From Candidatus Helarchaeota archaeon (GTDB lineage: Archaea > Asgardarchaeota > Lokiarchaeia > Helarchaeales > HEL-GB-A), in contig JAEOSY010000020.1 of assembly GCA_016840125.1 (NCBI GenBank), positions 1-48,550 of the forward strand: 48,550 bases of DNA, written 5' to 3'. Position numbers and translations under genes: made by a program. The notes beneath the pieces are model-generated. The model saw nothing but the letters and a program-made list of their open reading frames with translations, did not search any database and had not been told where the DNA came from. This document shows, piece after piece, positions 40,132 through 48,020 of this stretch (positions are counted from its first letter, which is position 1; each line of letters opens with the position of its first letter).

Positions 40132-41850
40132 CTAGTAAAATATTCCGGAAAATATACTAAAGATGTCAAACAAGATAAGGGAAAGAATGATATTGGAAAG
40201 GAAAAGAAATATTGCGAGTCCTCTCACACTCCATATCACAGTGTTTCTCCAAGTCCAGGGTTCTTTTGGCTTGTGGTTCTTCGATTCATCATTCTTTGAT
40301 TGATTAGAGGCGTTTTTCTCATTTAGAACAGGTTGTTGTTTTTTGAAGAGTGAAACGAATAGATGATCTCCATCAAAGGGGGGAATTGGAAGAAGGTTAA
40401 TGAGCCCCACAGCAAGCGAGAACATATAGAGATAGAAAAATGTTTGATGAATATGTGGAGCTAATGGACCAAAGATTAAAGCTAGTTCGCGATCAACAAG
40501 ATAATCACCAATCCATATACCGAAATACCCCGAAGTTTGGTTATCTATCATGTATAATTTACATAAATCAATACTAACTTCAAATTCACTAGAATCGTTG
40601 AATGCGAAGTTCAATGCTAGAATATCGGATCCATTAACATAATCTTCAAGAGCAAATCCAGCGTTTCTAGTGATATTTCCTGTAAGAATGTTTTCAGAGG
40701 ATAAGTTTTGGAGCGTAAAAAATTCGTAGGGTTGGTTTTGGCTTGAAAAGTTAACTAATACTACTTTACTGATATTAAAATTATCTAAACTAGCATTGAT
40801 ATTCAGATCTACAACTAAAGTCGTAAGATTTGAAGCATCCATACCATAGGTTGATATATTAATCAGGAATGAGAAATTTAGATAGTTATTAGAGGAATTG
40901 AAAGTAACTCTGAACTGATCATTTACAGTTAGATTTTCAAGTGCTCCGTTAACGAGAGTTCCGTTATATATTTTTAGATTTTCCCAAGGATTATTAATTT
41001 TCGAACGATTAAAACCAGTGATAACAGTCCCATTTGTAATAGTGCCCACATCTGATTTGGTGGTGAAAACAACAGGATCGAAAGGTTTGAATTGATCCAA
41101 GAAAGTATCAAGTTGAACTGAATCTGTTATGGAAACACCGTTTACACCAATAATGATCTCCTCAGGCTGCAGGATCCCATATGACGGGCTATTTTCCTCG
41201 ACCTTATAAAGATAAGATCCCTCTCCAACGGCATACATATTAGTGACTATAATAAGTGAAAAGAGTGCAATGATTAAATTGATGAAGGATCCTGCAACAA
41301 AAATACGTTGGCGTGTGAGCCGACTCTTCTTTGCCGCTTGTTCCTCATCAAATTCGACAAATGCCCCAAATAAAATAATGAGGGCTAGGAATCCAGAAGA
41401 CTTTACAGTAACCCCATCAATCCGAGCGGCTATTCCATGAGCTATCTCATGAGAAAGCATAATTATGGCAATTGGAATTATCATGTATAATAACGGAAGT
41501 CCTGTAACAGTGACACCTGGAATAAATGGTACAATAGCATTCTCTGGTTGGGGGGCAGTTATTAGTGCATGCAGATTTATTCCCAACCAGAACATTGTGA
41601 AACCCATGGCGAAAAAGCCAAATCCAATACCGATAGTCCATAAAACTCTCCAAAATCGCGGGGAACGCATCGCGACTTTATTAATAAAACGATTTAATCT
41701 CGTAGTTTTTGCGAGAAGGAAACCTGGAGCGATTTCCCAACCCCTTTTTTCAAGTTTTAAAAGTTTACCGATTATATAGAGGCACATCCAAAAGAGTAAA
41801 ATAAATATGAAGAAGGTTACGATATCAGTTTGTAATTTAAACACACCCAT
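40132..41850 (-). CDS. Site-2-protease-type (M50) membrane metalloprotease
   Basis: A 572-residue protein with several membrane helices. The zinc site HEIAH (HExxH) lies in a helix, IMLSHEIAHGIAARIDGV. The third ligand motif is LLPIPPFDGDHLF near the C-terminus, the equivalent of NxxPxxPLDG. A PDZ-like segment (SYGILQPEEIIIGVNGVSI) follows the second membrane block. A large extracytoplasmic beta-rich domain with N-x-S/T sequons fills about residues 260-450. The protein would cleave membrane-anchored substrates within the bilayer. The long insertion is unusual compared with minimal archaeal S2P. Confidence 0.9.
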   Translation of the reverse strand: MGVFKLQTDIVTFFIFILLFWMCLYIIGKLLKLEKRGWEIAPGFLLAKTTRLNRFINKVAMRSPRFWRVLWTIGIGFGFFAMGFTMFWLGINLHALITAPQPENAIVPFIPGVTVTGLPLLYMIIPIAIIMLSHEIAHGIAARIDGVTVKSSGFLALIILFGAFVEFDEEQAAKKSRLTRQRIFVAGSFINLIIALFSLIIVTNMYAVGEGSYLYKVEENSPSYGILQPEEIIIGVNGVSITDSVQLDTFLDQFKPFDPVVFTTKSDVGTITNGTVITGFNRSKINNPWENLKIYNGTLVNGALENLTVNDQFRVTFNSSNNYLNFSFLINISTYGMDASNLTTLVVDLNINASLDNFNISKVVLVNFSSQNQPYEFFTLQNLSSENILTGNITRNAGFALEDYVNGSDILALNFAFNDSSEFEVSIDLCKLYMIDNQTSGYFGIWIGDYLVDRELALIFGPLAPHIHQTFFYLYMFSLAVGLINLLPIPPFDGDHLFVSLFKKQQPVLNEKNASNQSKNDESKNHKPKEPWTWRNTVIWSVRGLAIFLFLSNIILSLILFDIFSIFSGIFY

Positions 41851-41860
41851 CTATCATATT

Positions 41861-42169
41861 TTATTCTGATACAGTGTCGTCAATCCATTTTAAATAATCA
41901 GGTAAACCATCTTCAATTGAAAGGACGATACATTCAGGTACTTCGTAGGAATGAATTTCTGTGATAGTTTTTTTCAATTTTTCAATTAGAAAATCTTTGG
42001 TTTTGACAATCAAAAGGTTTTCTTTATCATTTTCAATTTTTCCTTTCCAACTATAAATTGACCGGACTGGTATGATATTTACACAAGCTGCCAATTTCTG
42101 TTTTACAAGGATTTCGGCAATTTTGGTTCCATCCTTTTCAGGCGTGGTGATAAAAACTATATTATACAT
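41861..42169 (-). CDS. cutA: CutA-type protein
   Basis: A 102-residue protein of the usual CutA1 length. The motifs are FITTPEKDGTKIAEILVKQKLAACVNIIP, YSWKGKIENDKENLLIVKT, and EIHSYEVPECIVLSIEDGLPDYLKWI. The family forms trimers with a PII-like fold; a role in divalent-cation tolerance is often cited but not settled. The gene is 10 bp upstream of the S2P gene on the same strand. Confidence 0.95.
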   Translation of the reverse strand: MYNIVFITTPEKDGTKIAEILVKQKLAACVNIIPVRSIYSWKGKIENDKENLLIVKTKDFLIEKLKKTITEIHSYEVPECIVLSIEDGLPDYLKWIDDTVSE

Positions 42170-42292
42170 TTTTAGAAAAACTCATATTTTTTACGCGGTT
42201 ACAATACGTTCTAATTTGGATTAATATGTATTCATAAAAAGATTCTGTTACATATCTTATCGACTTAATCAATTAAAATTGTGTGATGTTCA

Positions 42293-42571
42293 ATGGAAAT
42301 TCCTATTTCTAATCTGTTAAAGGTAAGTGAACAGTTAATTATAGGTATTTCAGAGAAGTTTCAAATTTCTCGGAATGGAAGTAAAGAATTTTTTAAACTT
42401 GCGATTATTGATTGGATCAAAACGAATTATAAAATTCAAGTTTTCAATGAGACGTTAAGAGGGGATCCCGAACTTTTACAGAAATTAAAAAATGATGTTC
42501 TAAATTGGACACTCGATGAATTTGATGACGAGGATTTTCAAGTTATCGGTTACTGTAAAAATATTCGCTAA
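42293..42571 (+). CDS. Small hypothetical protein
   Basis: A 92-residue protein, helical and acidic at the end (WTLDEFDDEDFQVIGYC). The first 35 residues (VSEQLIIGISEKFQISRNGSKEFFKLAI) resemble a small DNA-binding-like helical unit but carry no clear motif. It stands alone between cutA and the tRNA-Glu gene. No family was recognised; composition supports a real gene. Confidence 0.5.
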   Translation: MEIPISNLLKVSEQLIIGISEKFQISRNGSKEFFKLAIIDWIKTNYKIQVFNETLRGDPELLQKLKNDVLNWTLDEFDDEDFQVIGYCKNIR

Positions 42572-42601
42572 AACTGATGTTCAACCGAAAATTAGAGATA
42601 G

Positions 42602-42697
42602 TGCCCCGGCCGGGATTCGGACCCGGGTCGTTCCCCTAGAAGGGTCTAGCTTAGGGGTGAAAGCCCTAAATGCTTGGCCGGACTACACCACCGGGGC
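42602..42697 (-). tRNA. tRNA-Glu(TTC) with a variable-loop intron
   Basis: Acceptor GCCCCGG/CCGGGGC, discriminator A, no encoded CCA. The anticodon arm TAGGG-CTTTCAC-CCCTA gives anticodon TTC (Glu). About 19-20 nt with hairpin CTAGA-CCCT-TCTAG are inserted between anticodon stem and T stem. Removing them leaves a 76-nt tRNA that closely follows archaeal tRNA-Glu. The T arm is CCGGG-TCCGAAT-CCCGG, with C instead of the near-universal T at position 55. Confidence 0.9.
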
Positions 42698-42716
42698 ATG
42701 ATTAAAAGGAATTAAG

Positions 42717-42837
42717 CGCCGCCGGTAGGACTCGAACCTACGACCGATGGGTATCTGCTTTCCTCTCGGGAAACTAACAGCCCATCGCACTACCTAACTG
42801 TGCTGTCGCCACAACCGAAATTGATTGTTACGGCGGC
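42717..42837 (-). tRNA. tRNA-Asn(GTT) with two introns (position 9/10 and anticodon loop)
   Basis: Acceptor GCCGCCG (42831-42837) and CGGCGGC (42718-42724) pair fully. Between TA (positions 8-9) and the D arm GCAC-AGTTAGGTA-GTGC lies a 25-nt insertion with ACAA/TTGT ends. The anticodon arm is ATGGG-CTGTTAA-CCCAT (anticodon GTT, Asn) after removal of a 22-nt intron at 37/38 with TTTCC/GGAAA. The T arm is GTAGG-TTCGAGT-CCTAC. The mature length is 74 nt, with no encoded CCA. A second copy of the acceptor heptamer lies directly upstream (42842-42848). Confidence 0.9.
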
Positions 42838-42949
42838 TAAACGGCGGCTTAAAAGGTTCTTGATTACTAATGGATAAGGAAAATTATTTGATTTATATTA
42901 ACTTTATGTATATGAAAATTAATAGCCTTTTCATTTTAGAAAAGAGGAT

Positions 42950-43528
42950 TTAAAAAGGTGCGATTTTCCATAAATTAGTACGATCTTTCTTCACTTCCCG
43001 TCGTCTTTTATAAAGAAACTGATAGACAGTGCTATGGGACGCGCCATTGATCAACATTTTGACTGCTTTTTGTGCTATTCGAAGAGTTTTTAAAGGGCCT
43101 ATAAATGAAATTGTGGTTCCGTAAACAGAGAGGGCCGTTTCAGTAGTCTCTTCGATTAAACGTCTGGTTTTTCCTGCCTCGCCAATAATTCGTCCTTTAA
43201 TTCGTTTAATTGCCTTATCATTTCGTCCAAAAAGTGTTGTTAAATCGATGAGATCCAAATAAGCGTCCTCCTCAAGGAGGAAAAGCGCTCTTTCTGGACT
43301 AAAGCCGCGCCCAATTGCTTTTATTATATCCCGCGCTTTCCATACAGCAAGGGGATTCTCAGTTTCAGGGGTATTAATGATGTGTACGACTCCATCTTTA
43401 CTATCAATTTCAATTGAAGTTCGAGTTAAATTTTCGATTTTAGTTTTTGTTTCACCGTTTTTTCCAATTACAACGGCGATGCGGGTCATGGGAATTTTAA
43501 CATGTTCCTCAGCCTTCATTATTAACAC
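42950..43528 (-). CDS. KH-domain rRNA-processing protein (Dim2/Pno1-like)
   Basis: A 192-residue protein with two KH units. The first is IPMTRIAVVIGKNGETKTKIENLTRTSIEID (GxxG loop GKNG). The second is around DKAIKRIKGRIIGEAGKTRRLIEETTETALSVYG (GEAG). The linker ERALFLLEEDAYLDLIDL is characteristic of the archaeal Pno1/Dim2 family. The protein works with RIO1 and the endonuclease Nob1 in late 16S rRNA maturation. Its start overlaps the end of the RIO1 gene by 20 bp, showing translational coupling. ATG 43519 is an alternative start. Confidence 0.93.
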   Translation of the reverse strand: MLIMKAEEHVKIPMTRIAVVIGKNGETKTKIENLTRTSIEIDSKDGVVHIINTPETENPLAVWKARDIIKAIGRGFSPERALFLLEEDAYLDLIDLTTLFGRNDKAIKRIKGRIIGEAGKTRRLIEETTETALSVYGTTISFIGPLKTLRIAQKAVKMLINGASHSTVYQFLYKRRREVKKDRTNLWKIAPF

Positions 43529-44282
43529 CCTCAGTTACGTATTTATAAGCCTCTGCTAGTGTAGGTAATTCTATATCATATTTTGAAAAAGAATGTAAAA
43601 GGTATTTAATATCTCGAATAAGAAAATCACGAGCATTTGGGTGTGCTAGGACGACTCCTTGGGAAATATCAATTATAACAGGTTCATCAGTATAGAGTAT
43701 ATTATATTCACTCAGATCTGCGTGGATTAATTTAGCATCCTGAAAAAGTAACTTGACATAGTGAAGAACTGTTTCAAAAACTTTCTGCGGATTAGAGAGA
43801 ACACAATCTTTTATAAGAGGTGCTGGATCATCTTTTAGTCCAATAAATTCCATAACCAAAACATTTTTTCGAACAAAAATAGGTTTTGGAACTCTGACCT
43901 TAGCTGAACGAGCGCGATTTAAATTTTTAAATTCTTTCTCAGCCCACGTAAAAATAAGATCTCTGGTTTTACGTCGCACTTTCTTAAATCGAGGATCTCC
44001 GGTGACATAAGGCCACATAAATCGAGTTTCAGCAGTTTTTATTCGATAAATTTTTACTGCAACCACCGAATCCGGCCCCAGAGCATAATAAACGTTCGCT
44101 TCCTTTCCAGTAGATATTATAAATCCTATTTCATCCAGAATTTTTCGGTTATATAATTCGTATATTGTTTTTCGTGTTTCGGTATCAAATACACTTTCAA
44201 CAACGCTCTGATCTTCAGATCTCTTTCTGCGTATATTCCTTTTATCAATTTTTGATTCTAAATCATCTATTCTATCATCCAA
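43509..44282 (-). CDS. rio1: RIO1-family atypical serine kinase
   Basis: A 257-residue protein. The ATP loop is STGKEANVYYAL, the catalytic Lys lies in VVAVKIYRIKTAETRF, the hinge is LVMEFIGLKDDPAPL, the catalytic loop is LIHADLSEYNILY, and the metal-binding Asp is in VIIDISQGV. All essential RIO residues are present. RIO1 acts in release of factors from the pre-40S or pre-30S subunit. Its neighbour, the Dim2-like KH protein, works at the same step. Confidence 0.95.
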   Translation of the reverse strand: MDDRIDDLESKIDKRNIRRKRSEDQSVVESVFDTETRKTIYELYNRKILDEIGFIISTGKEANVYYALGPDSVVAVKIYRIKTAETRFMWPYVTGDPRFKKVRRKTRDLIFTWAEKEFKNLNRARSAKVRVPKPIFVRKNVLVMEFIGLKDDPAPLIKDCVLSNPQKVFETVLHYVKLLFQDAKLIHADLSEYNILYTDEPVIIDISQGVVLAHPNARDFLIRDIKYLLHSFSKYDIELPTLAEAYKYVTEGVNNEG

Positions 44283-44293
44283 ATATTAAACCT

Positions 44294-45391
44294 TCATTTG
44301 TTTTTCCAAAAGCTCAATGCGATATCTGTAGAGCGGTGTTCCTGCCAGAGTTTCATAAATCGTAATAGATTTTCATCTGAATCATAAACTTCAGGTTGGA
44401 TATCGCGTTTTGCAAGTAAAGCAGTCAGAAAGGCTTGCCTCAGTTTTTTTTCATACAACTCTTTGAATTTATCTAAGGTATTTTTATCAATTACCTTCTT
44501 TAAAACTTGTCCCGCAATCTGACCAGACCATGCAGCATAGATAATCCCTTTACCACTAAGAGGATCTACGAATCCAGCAGCGTCACCTGTGGCGATAATC
44601 CGATCATTATAAATGGATCGAATACTTACAGGAATAAGGTGTGCAGATTTTCTTTTTAGAGTACCACCTTTAATTTCGTTTTTAACTAACTCTGTGAATT
44701 CTTTGAATTGTTTACTTGAATTGCGAATTTCTGTGAGCCGGCAACCCCATCCTACACTTACCATTTCCTTCTTTGGAAAAATCCAGCCATAACCCGTCCC
44801 GAAGTTCCTTTTACCAAAATAAATGTGAAGTTTATCCGATCCGAGTCGGTCTTCAATAATTTTTTTTGAAAGTTTTACTTCGTGGGTGATAGTAATCGCC
44901 AATTCATCCCGTGAAAACTTCTTCCAGCCACATAATTGTAAAACCGTAGAATTCACACCATCTGCTGCAACAACCCAGTCACTAGTGAACTCACCTCGAT
45001 TAGTTATGATCCTCAATTTTTCATCCTTTTTCAATATTTTTTGGACTAAAGTTTCCTCTTCAAGTTGAGCACCAAAATTACAAGCACGTTGAGTAAGATA
45101 TGCGTCTAAATCTGATCTCCAAAGAACCGCACCTTCACCCTTCCTTTCAATAACGATATCCTTTGTGACATGATGTAAAATTAATGAATTGAAGTTATTT
45201 TGGATGATATCTGACGGAATTTTGAATTCGTCTACCATTTCTCTTGGAATTGCCCCACCACAAGCTTTATAGCGCGGAAGTTTTGCTTTTTCAATCAAAA
45301 TTACTTGAAAACCCTTTTTAGCGAGGGTTTCAGCGCATACCGCGCCAGCAGGACCTGCCCCTACTATAATTACGGAATCCATTTTAATCAC
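44294..45391 (-). CDS. Geranylgeranyl reductase family flavoprotein
   Basis: A 365-residue protein. The N-terminal FAD-binding site is IVGAGPAGAVCAETLAKKGFQVILIEK, the next motif is YKACGGAIPREMV (the family's KxCGGG-like loop), and the FAD-closing motif is ATGDAAGFVDPLSGKGIIYA. Such enzymes reduce the geranylgeranyl chains of archaeal membrane lipids. The length and all flavin motifs agree with the digeranylgeranylglycerophospholipid reductase group, although related family members act on other prenyl substrates. It lies between NMD3 and RIO1. Confidence 0.9.
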   Translation of the reverse strand: MIKMDSVIIVGAGPAGAVCAETLAKKGFQVILIEKAKLPRYKACGGAIPREMVDEFKIPSDIIQNNFNSLILHHVTKDIVIERKGEGAVLWRSDLDAYLTQRACNFGAQLEEETLVQKILKKDEKLRIITNRGEFTSDWVVAADGVNSTVLQLCGWKKFSRDELAITITHEVKLSKKIIEDRLGSDKLHIYFGKRNFGTGYGWIFPKKEMVSVGWGCRLTEIRNSSKQFKEFTELVKNEIKGGTLKRKSAHLIPVSIRSIYNDRIIATGDAAGFVDPLSGKGIIYAAWSGQIAGQVLKKVIDKNTLDKFKELYEKKLRQAFLTALLAKRDIQPEVYDSDENLLRFMKLWQEHRSTDIALSFWKNK

Positions 45392-46492
45392 TCATCGAAT
45401 TGGAATTAAATAAATTCTACTATCAACCTCAAATCCTTTTAAAAATTTACCGATTTCGAATTCTTCTCTTTCAGGAGATTTTGAAACTTCATAAATTTGA
45501 TTGCTATCAAGATCAATAAGTTCGATAGTATCTTTAGTTTGAGAGAAATAAATAAAGGAACGGAGATCGCTCGCATGCTGTAAGATATTTGCATTTTTAA
45601 GAGTTTTAAGGGGTCTTTTAAATTTTTCTCGAGTTTTTAAATTAACACCAAACGCATTTTTACCTTGAATTTTAGTTATATAAAATGGAGTATCATTTAT
45701 CCATAACAAATCACCAGTAACGAATGAAGGAAGATATAAACTAATATACAATTTATTTCGTTTTATTTCTTTCGGAATTCTTCGAGAACCCGATTTATAA
45801 GTTTCTTTTAAGAAACCTCCTAGATTGTAACTGATAAGAGAGGCGAGAGAACGAGCAAATTTCTCTGATCCAACATAAAATGTTATTTTTCCTTTCTTCA
45901 TAGTAAATTTGGAAATATAAGATAAATTGTCAACTTTAATAGATTTATCACTTTCATTTTCTATCAAGGAAATGATATAATCGCGTTCTGAATCTAAAAG
46001 ACCACGACCTGGAGAAATAATATGTAGTACAGCTAGATAGTCCCCTCTTTTCAAACTTAAACATGACGGACATACGGTGAAAACAAGCTTAATACTTAAA
46101 TTGTTGTATTTTTCGTCAAAAATATTCAATAAATTATGTGAGCGCCCTTTTGCTTCAATGTCAACCGATATCAAATTCGTCTTTAAAATTGAATCCAAAT
46201 TTCCAAAAACGTTAGATACTACTTCAATTTCAGTTTCTGGAGAATATTCGATTAATAATGGAATACATTCTTTCAATGCACTATCCAATATGGATTCTAA
46301 ATTGAAAGAGTGTGACGAAACCCATCGCTTATTTCCATAATAGCGATTGCACTTTTTACATAATTTCAATATTAAAGGGTGAGGGAATTTAAGAAGTGGA
46401 TGTATTTCAATGTAGCATTGATGACATAAATTATCTATAAACTTAACCTGCTCATCATCTAATTTTCCACACTTATAGCAAAATGCTTGCAT
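45392..46492 (-). CDS. nmd3: NMD3-like 60S/50S export and assembly factor
   Basis: A 366-residue protein of archaeal NMD3 size. The N-terminal zinc region has four CxxC-type pairs: FCYKCGK, CHQCY, KLCKKCNRYYG, and further down VCPSCLSLK. RWVSSHSFNLESIL follows as in the family. The C-terminal part has the beta-rich OB/SH3-like segments (PSFVTGDLLWINDTPFYITKI). In eukaryotes NMD3 is the nuclear export adaptor of the large subunit; in archaea it likely acts in late large-subunit assembly. Its stop is adjacent to the reductase start. Confidence 0.9.
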   Translation of the reverse strand: MQAFCYKCGKLDDEQVKFIDNLCHQCYIEIHPLLKFPHPLILKLCKKCNRYYGNKRWVSSHSFNLESILDSALKECIPLLIEYSPETEIEVVSNVFGNLDSILKTNLISVDIEAKGRSHNLLNIFDEKYNNLSIKLVFTVCPSCLSLKRGDYLAVLHIISPGRGLLDSERDYIISLIENESDKSIKVDNLSYISKFTMKKGKITFYVGSEKFARSLASLISYNLGGFLKETYKSGSRRIPKEIKRNKLYISLYLPSFVTGDLLWINDTPFYITKIQGKNAFGVNLKTREKFKRPLKTLKNANILQHASDLRSFIYFSQTKDTIELIDLDSNQIYEVSKSPEREEFEIGKFLKGFEVDSRIYLIPIR

Positions 46493-46550
46493 CTTCTATT
46501 CAATCTTAAACTATTATTAAAACGAGATATTATTCATTATCGATTTGAAT

Positions 46551-46865
46551 TTAAACAGACTCTGATTTTTTCAATAAAATTATTTGGGCATGAGGGATTC
46601 CATTAATGCGGATCACTGCTTTTTCGTTTACTAGCCCCGATTTTACACATTCATTCACAATAAATTCACCAACTACATTTCCTATCGTTGCTCTTTTTAA
46701 TTCAAAAATGGCTTTATCCATCGTGACCAATTTATCTCCGTAGAATTGTGGAGTTACCTTAAGAATAAGTTTTCCCTCACGATATGTCTTCCCTAAACAG
46801 CCTTCATCACAAATTGATACCATAAATTCTCCTTGAACATTATGAATTCGCATATACATTTGCAC
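46551..46865 (-). CDS. DUF424 family protein
   Basis: A 104-residue protein. MYMRIHNVQGEFMVSICDEGCLGKTYREGKLILKVTPQFYGDK is the DUF424 core, including the DeexlGkxxxegxlxlxVxxxFY pattern. The C-terminal half (VNECVKSGLVNEKAVIRINGIPHAQIIL) completes it. The family is archaeal and usually encoded next to translation genes, as here between eIF2-beta and NMD3. Its molecular role is unknown. Confidence 0.9.
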   Translation of the reverse strand: MQMYMRIHNVQGEFMVSICDEGCLGKTYREGKLILKVTPQFYGDKLVTMDKAIFELKRATIGNVVGEFIVNECVKSGLVNEKAVIRINGIPHAQIILLKKSESV

Positions 46866-46871
46866 AAAAAA

Positions 46872-47297
46872 TCACTTTAACTGTTTTATACTTTCCTTCG
46901 CCCCACATGCTTGACATTGAAGGAAGAGAAATTTCCCCTCTCTCATCATGCGGGTTTCTGGTTTCTTACAGAATTGGCAGAGGACGAATTTTTCAGTATA
47001 CCTTTTCATTAGTGATTTAAGAGTTAACTGTCCGAATTTTCCAATAAAGGTAGAACGGTTACCCTCGAAGTTACCACGAGTGGCTAATTCACGTAAAAAA
47101 AATTTCATAATGTGCTGTGGATCTCGATTTAGGAGATCTGCAACCTCTTTAAAATTTAAAATACTTGTTTTATTTCCTTCAAAAAAAATCCTTAGCATAG
47201 GAATTTTAAATCGAGTATGTTCAAAGACATTCTTGGGAATTTTGGATCTTGCTCGTTCTAACAAGACAACATAAGATTCATCATCCATTATATTCAC
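46872..47297 (-). CDS. eif2b: Translation initiation factor 2 beta subunit
   Basis: A 141-residue protein of normal archaeal size. The alpha-beta core has KIPMLRIFFEGNKTSILNFKEVADLLNRDPQHIMKFFLREL. The zinc ribbon is CQFCKKPETRMMREGKFLFLQCQACGAK. With alpha and gamma subunits it delivers initiator tRNA to the small subunit. The gene starts 3 bp after the RPA-like gene and is followed by DUF424 after 6 bp, indicating one operon. Confidence 0.96.
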   Translation of the reverse strand: MNIMDDESYVVLLERARSKIPKNVFEHTRFKIPMLRIFFEGNKTSILNFKEVADLLNRDPQHIMKFFLRELATRGNFEGNRSTFIGKFGQLTLKSLMKRYTEKFVLCQFCKKPETRMMREGKFLFLQCQACGAKESIKQLK

Positions 47298-47300
47298 CTT

Positions 47301-48020
47301 TTATAAGATTTTATATCTACCCTGGCTAGGCTGATAAATTGTTCCTTCGTTAATTAGCTCTTTGAGCGCGTCTTGGAAATCATCTTCAGCCATTTTAATA
47401 TTTTCTTTTAGATCGCTAAGACTAACTCCTTTACTTTCATCTAGCTGATTAATTAATTCTACAATTTGATCTTTAAAAAATCCTTTCTCTTTAGATTTTG
47501 GATTAACGGTATCTAAATCTTTACTATCGGATCTTTGTGTTATAGATGAAATCGGCTGCAACTTCGTTTGATGGGTAATTTTATCAAGAAATTCAATAAT
47601 TTCCAATTCCCGAACTAGTTCCCAATTGGGATCCTCAATTTTTTTGATAATTTCGGGGGTAATATATATTTCCGTTTCATATTCACGAACATGTCCGATT
47701 ATATCTACAATATCTCCAATTTCAAACCCCTCAAATTTCTTGATCTCCTCTGTCCAAGCCTTAATCCTAATAGTCTCAGTGCAATCATCTAAAGTTAATG
47801 AGGCTTGTGGCTTTTTGTCAGTTTGGGCCCCATTCTTAGCATATGGCATCCACTTTCCAACGATTGTCCCTAATATCCGTACACGAGAAACCGGAAGTCC
47901 AAATGCAGTTTCAATATAGTTGTTGCCCTCATCTTTTACATGACTTCCAGAGATCAAGTGATTTATATGTAGTTTGATGGCTGTTGCCCTTTTATATCTC
48001 TTGATTTTTTCTTGGCTCAC
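47301..48020 (-). CDS. RPA-like OB-fold protein with C-terminal winged helix
   Basis: A 239-residue protein. The OB fold at about residues 45-140 contains VSRVRILGTIVGKWM, ASLTLDDCTETIRIKAW, IGDIVDIIGHVREYETEIYITPEII. The C-terminal 50 residues form a winged helix (VSLSDLKENIKMAEDDFQDALKELINEGTIYQPSQGRYKI). This domain order is that of RPA32/RPA2. It would bind single-stranded DNA as part of an RPA complex. It is the first gene of the minus-strand informational cluster that ends with the KH protein. Confidence 0.85.
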   Translation of the reverse strand: MSQEKIKRYKRATAIKLHINHLISGSHVKDEGNNYIETAFGLPVSRVRILGTIVGKWMPYAKNGAQTDKKPQASLTLDDCTETIRIKAWTEEIKKFEGFEIGDIVDIIGHVREYETEIYITPEIIKKIEDPNWELVRELEIIEFLDKITHQTKLQPISSITQRSDSKDLDTVNPKSKEKGFFKDQIVELINQLDESKGVSLSDLKENIKMAEDDFQDALKELINEGTIYQPSQGRYKIL

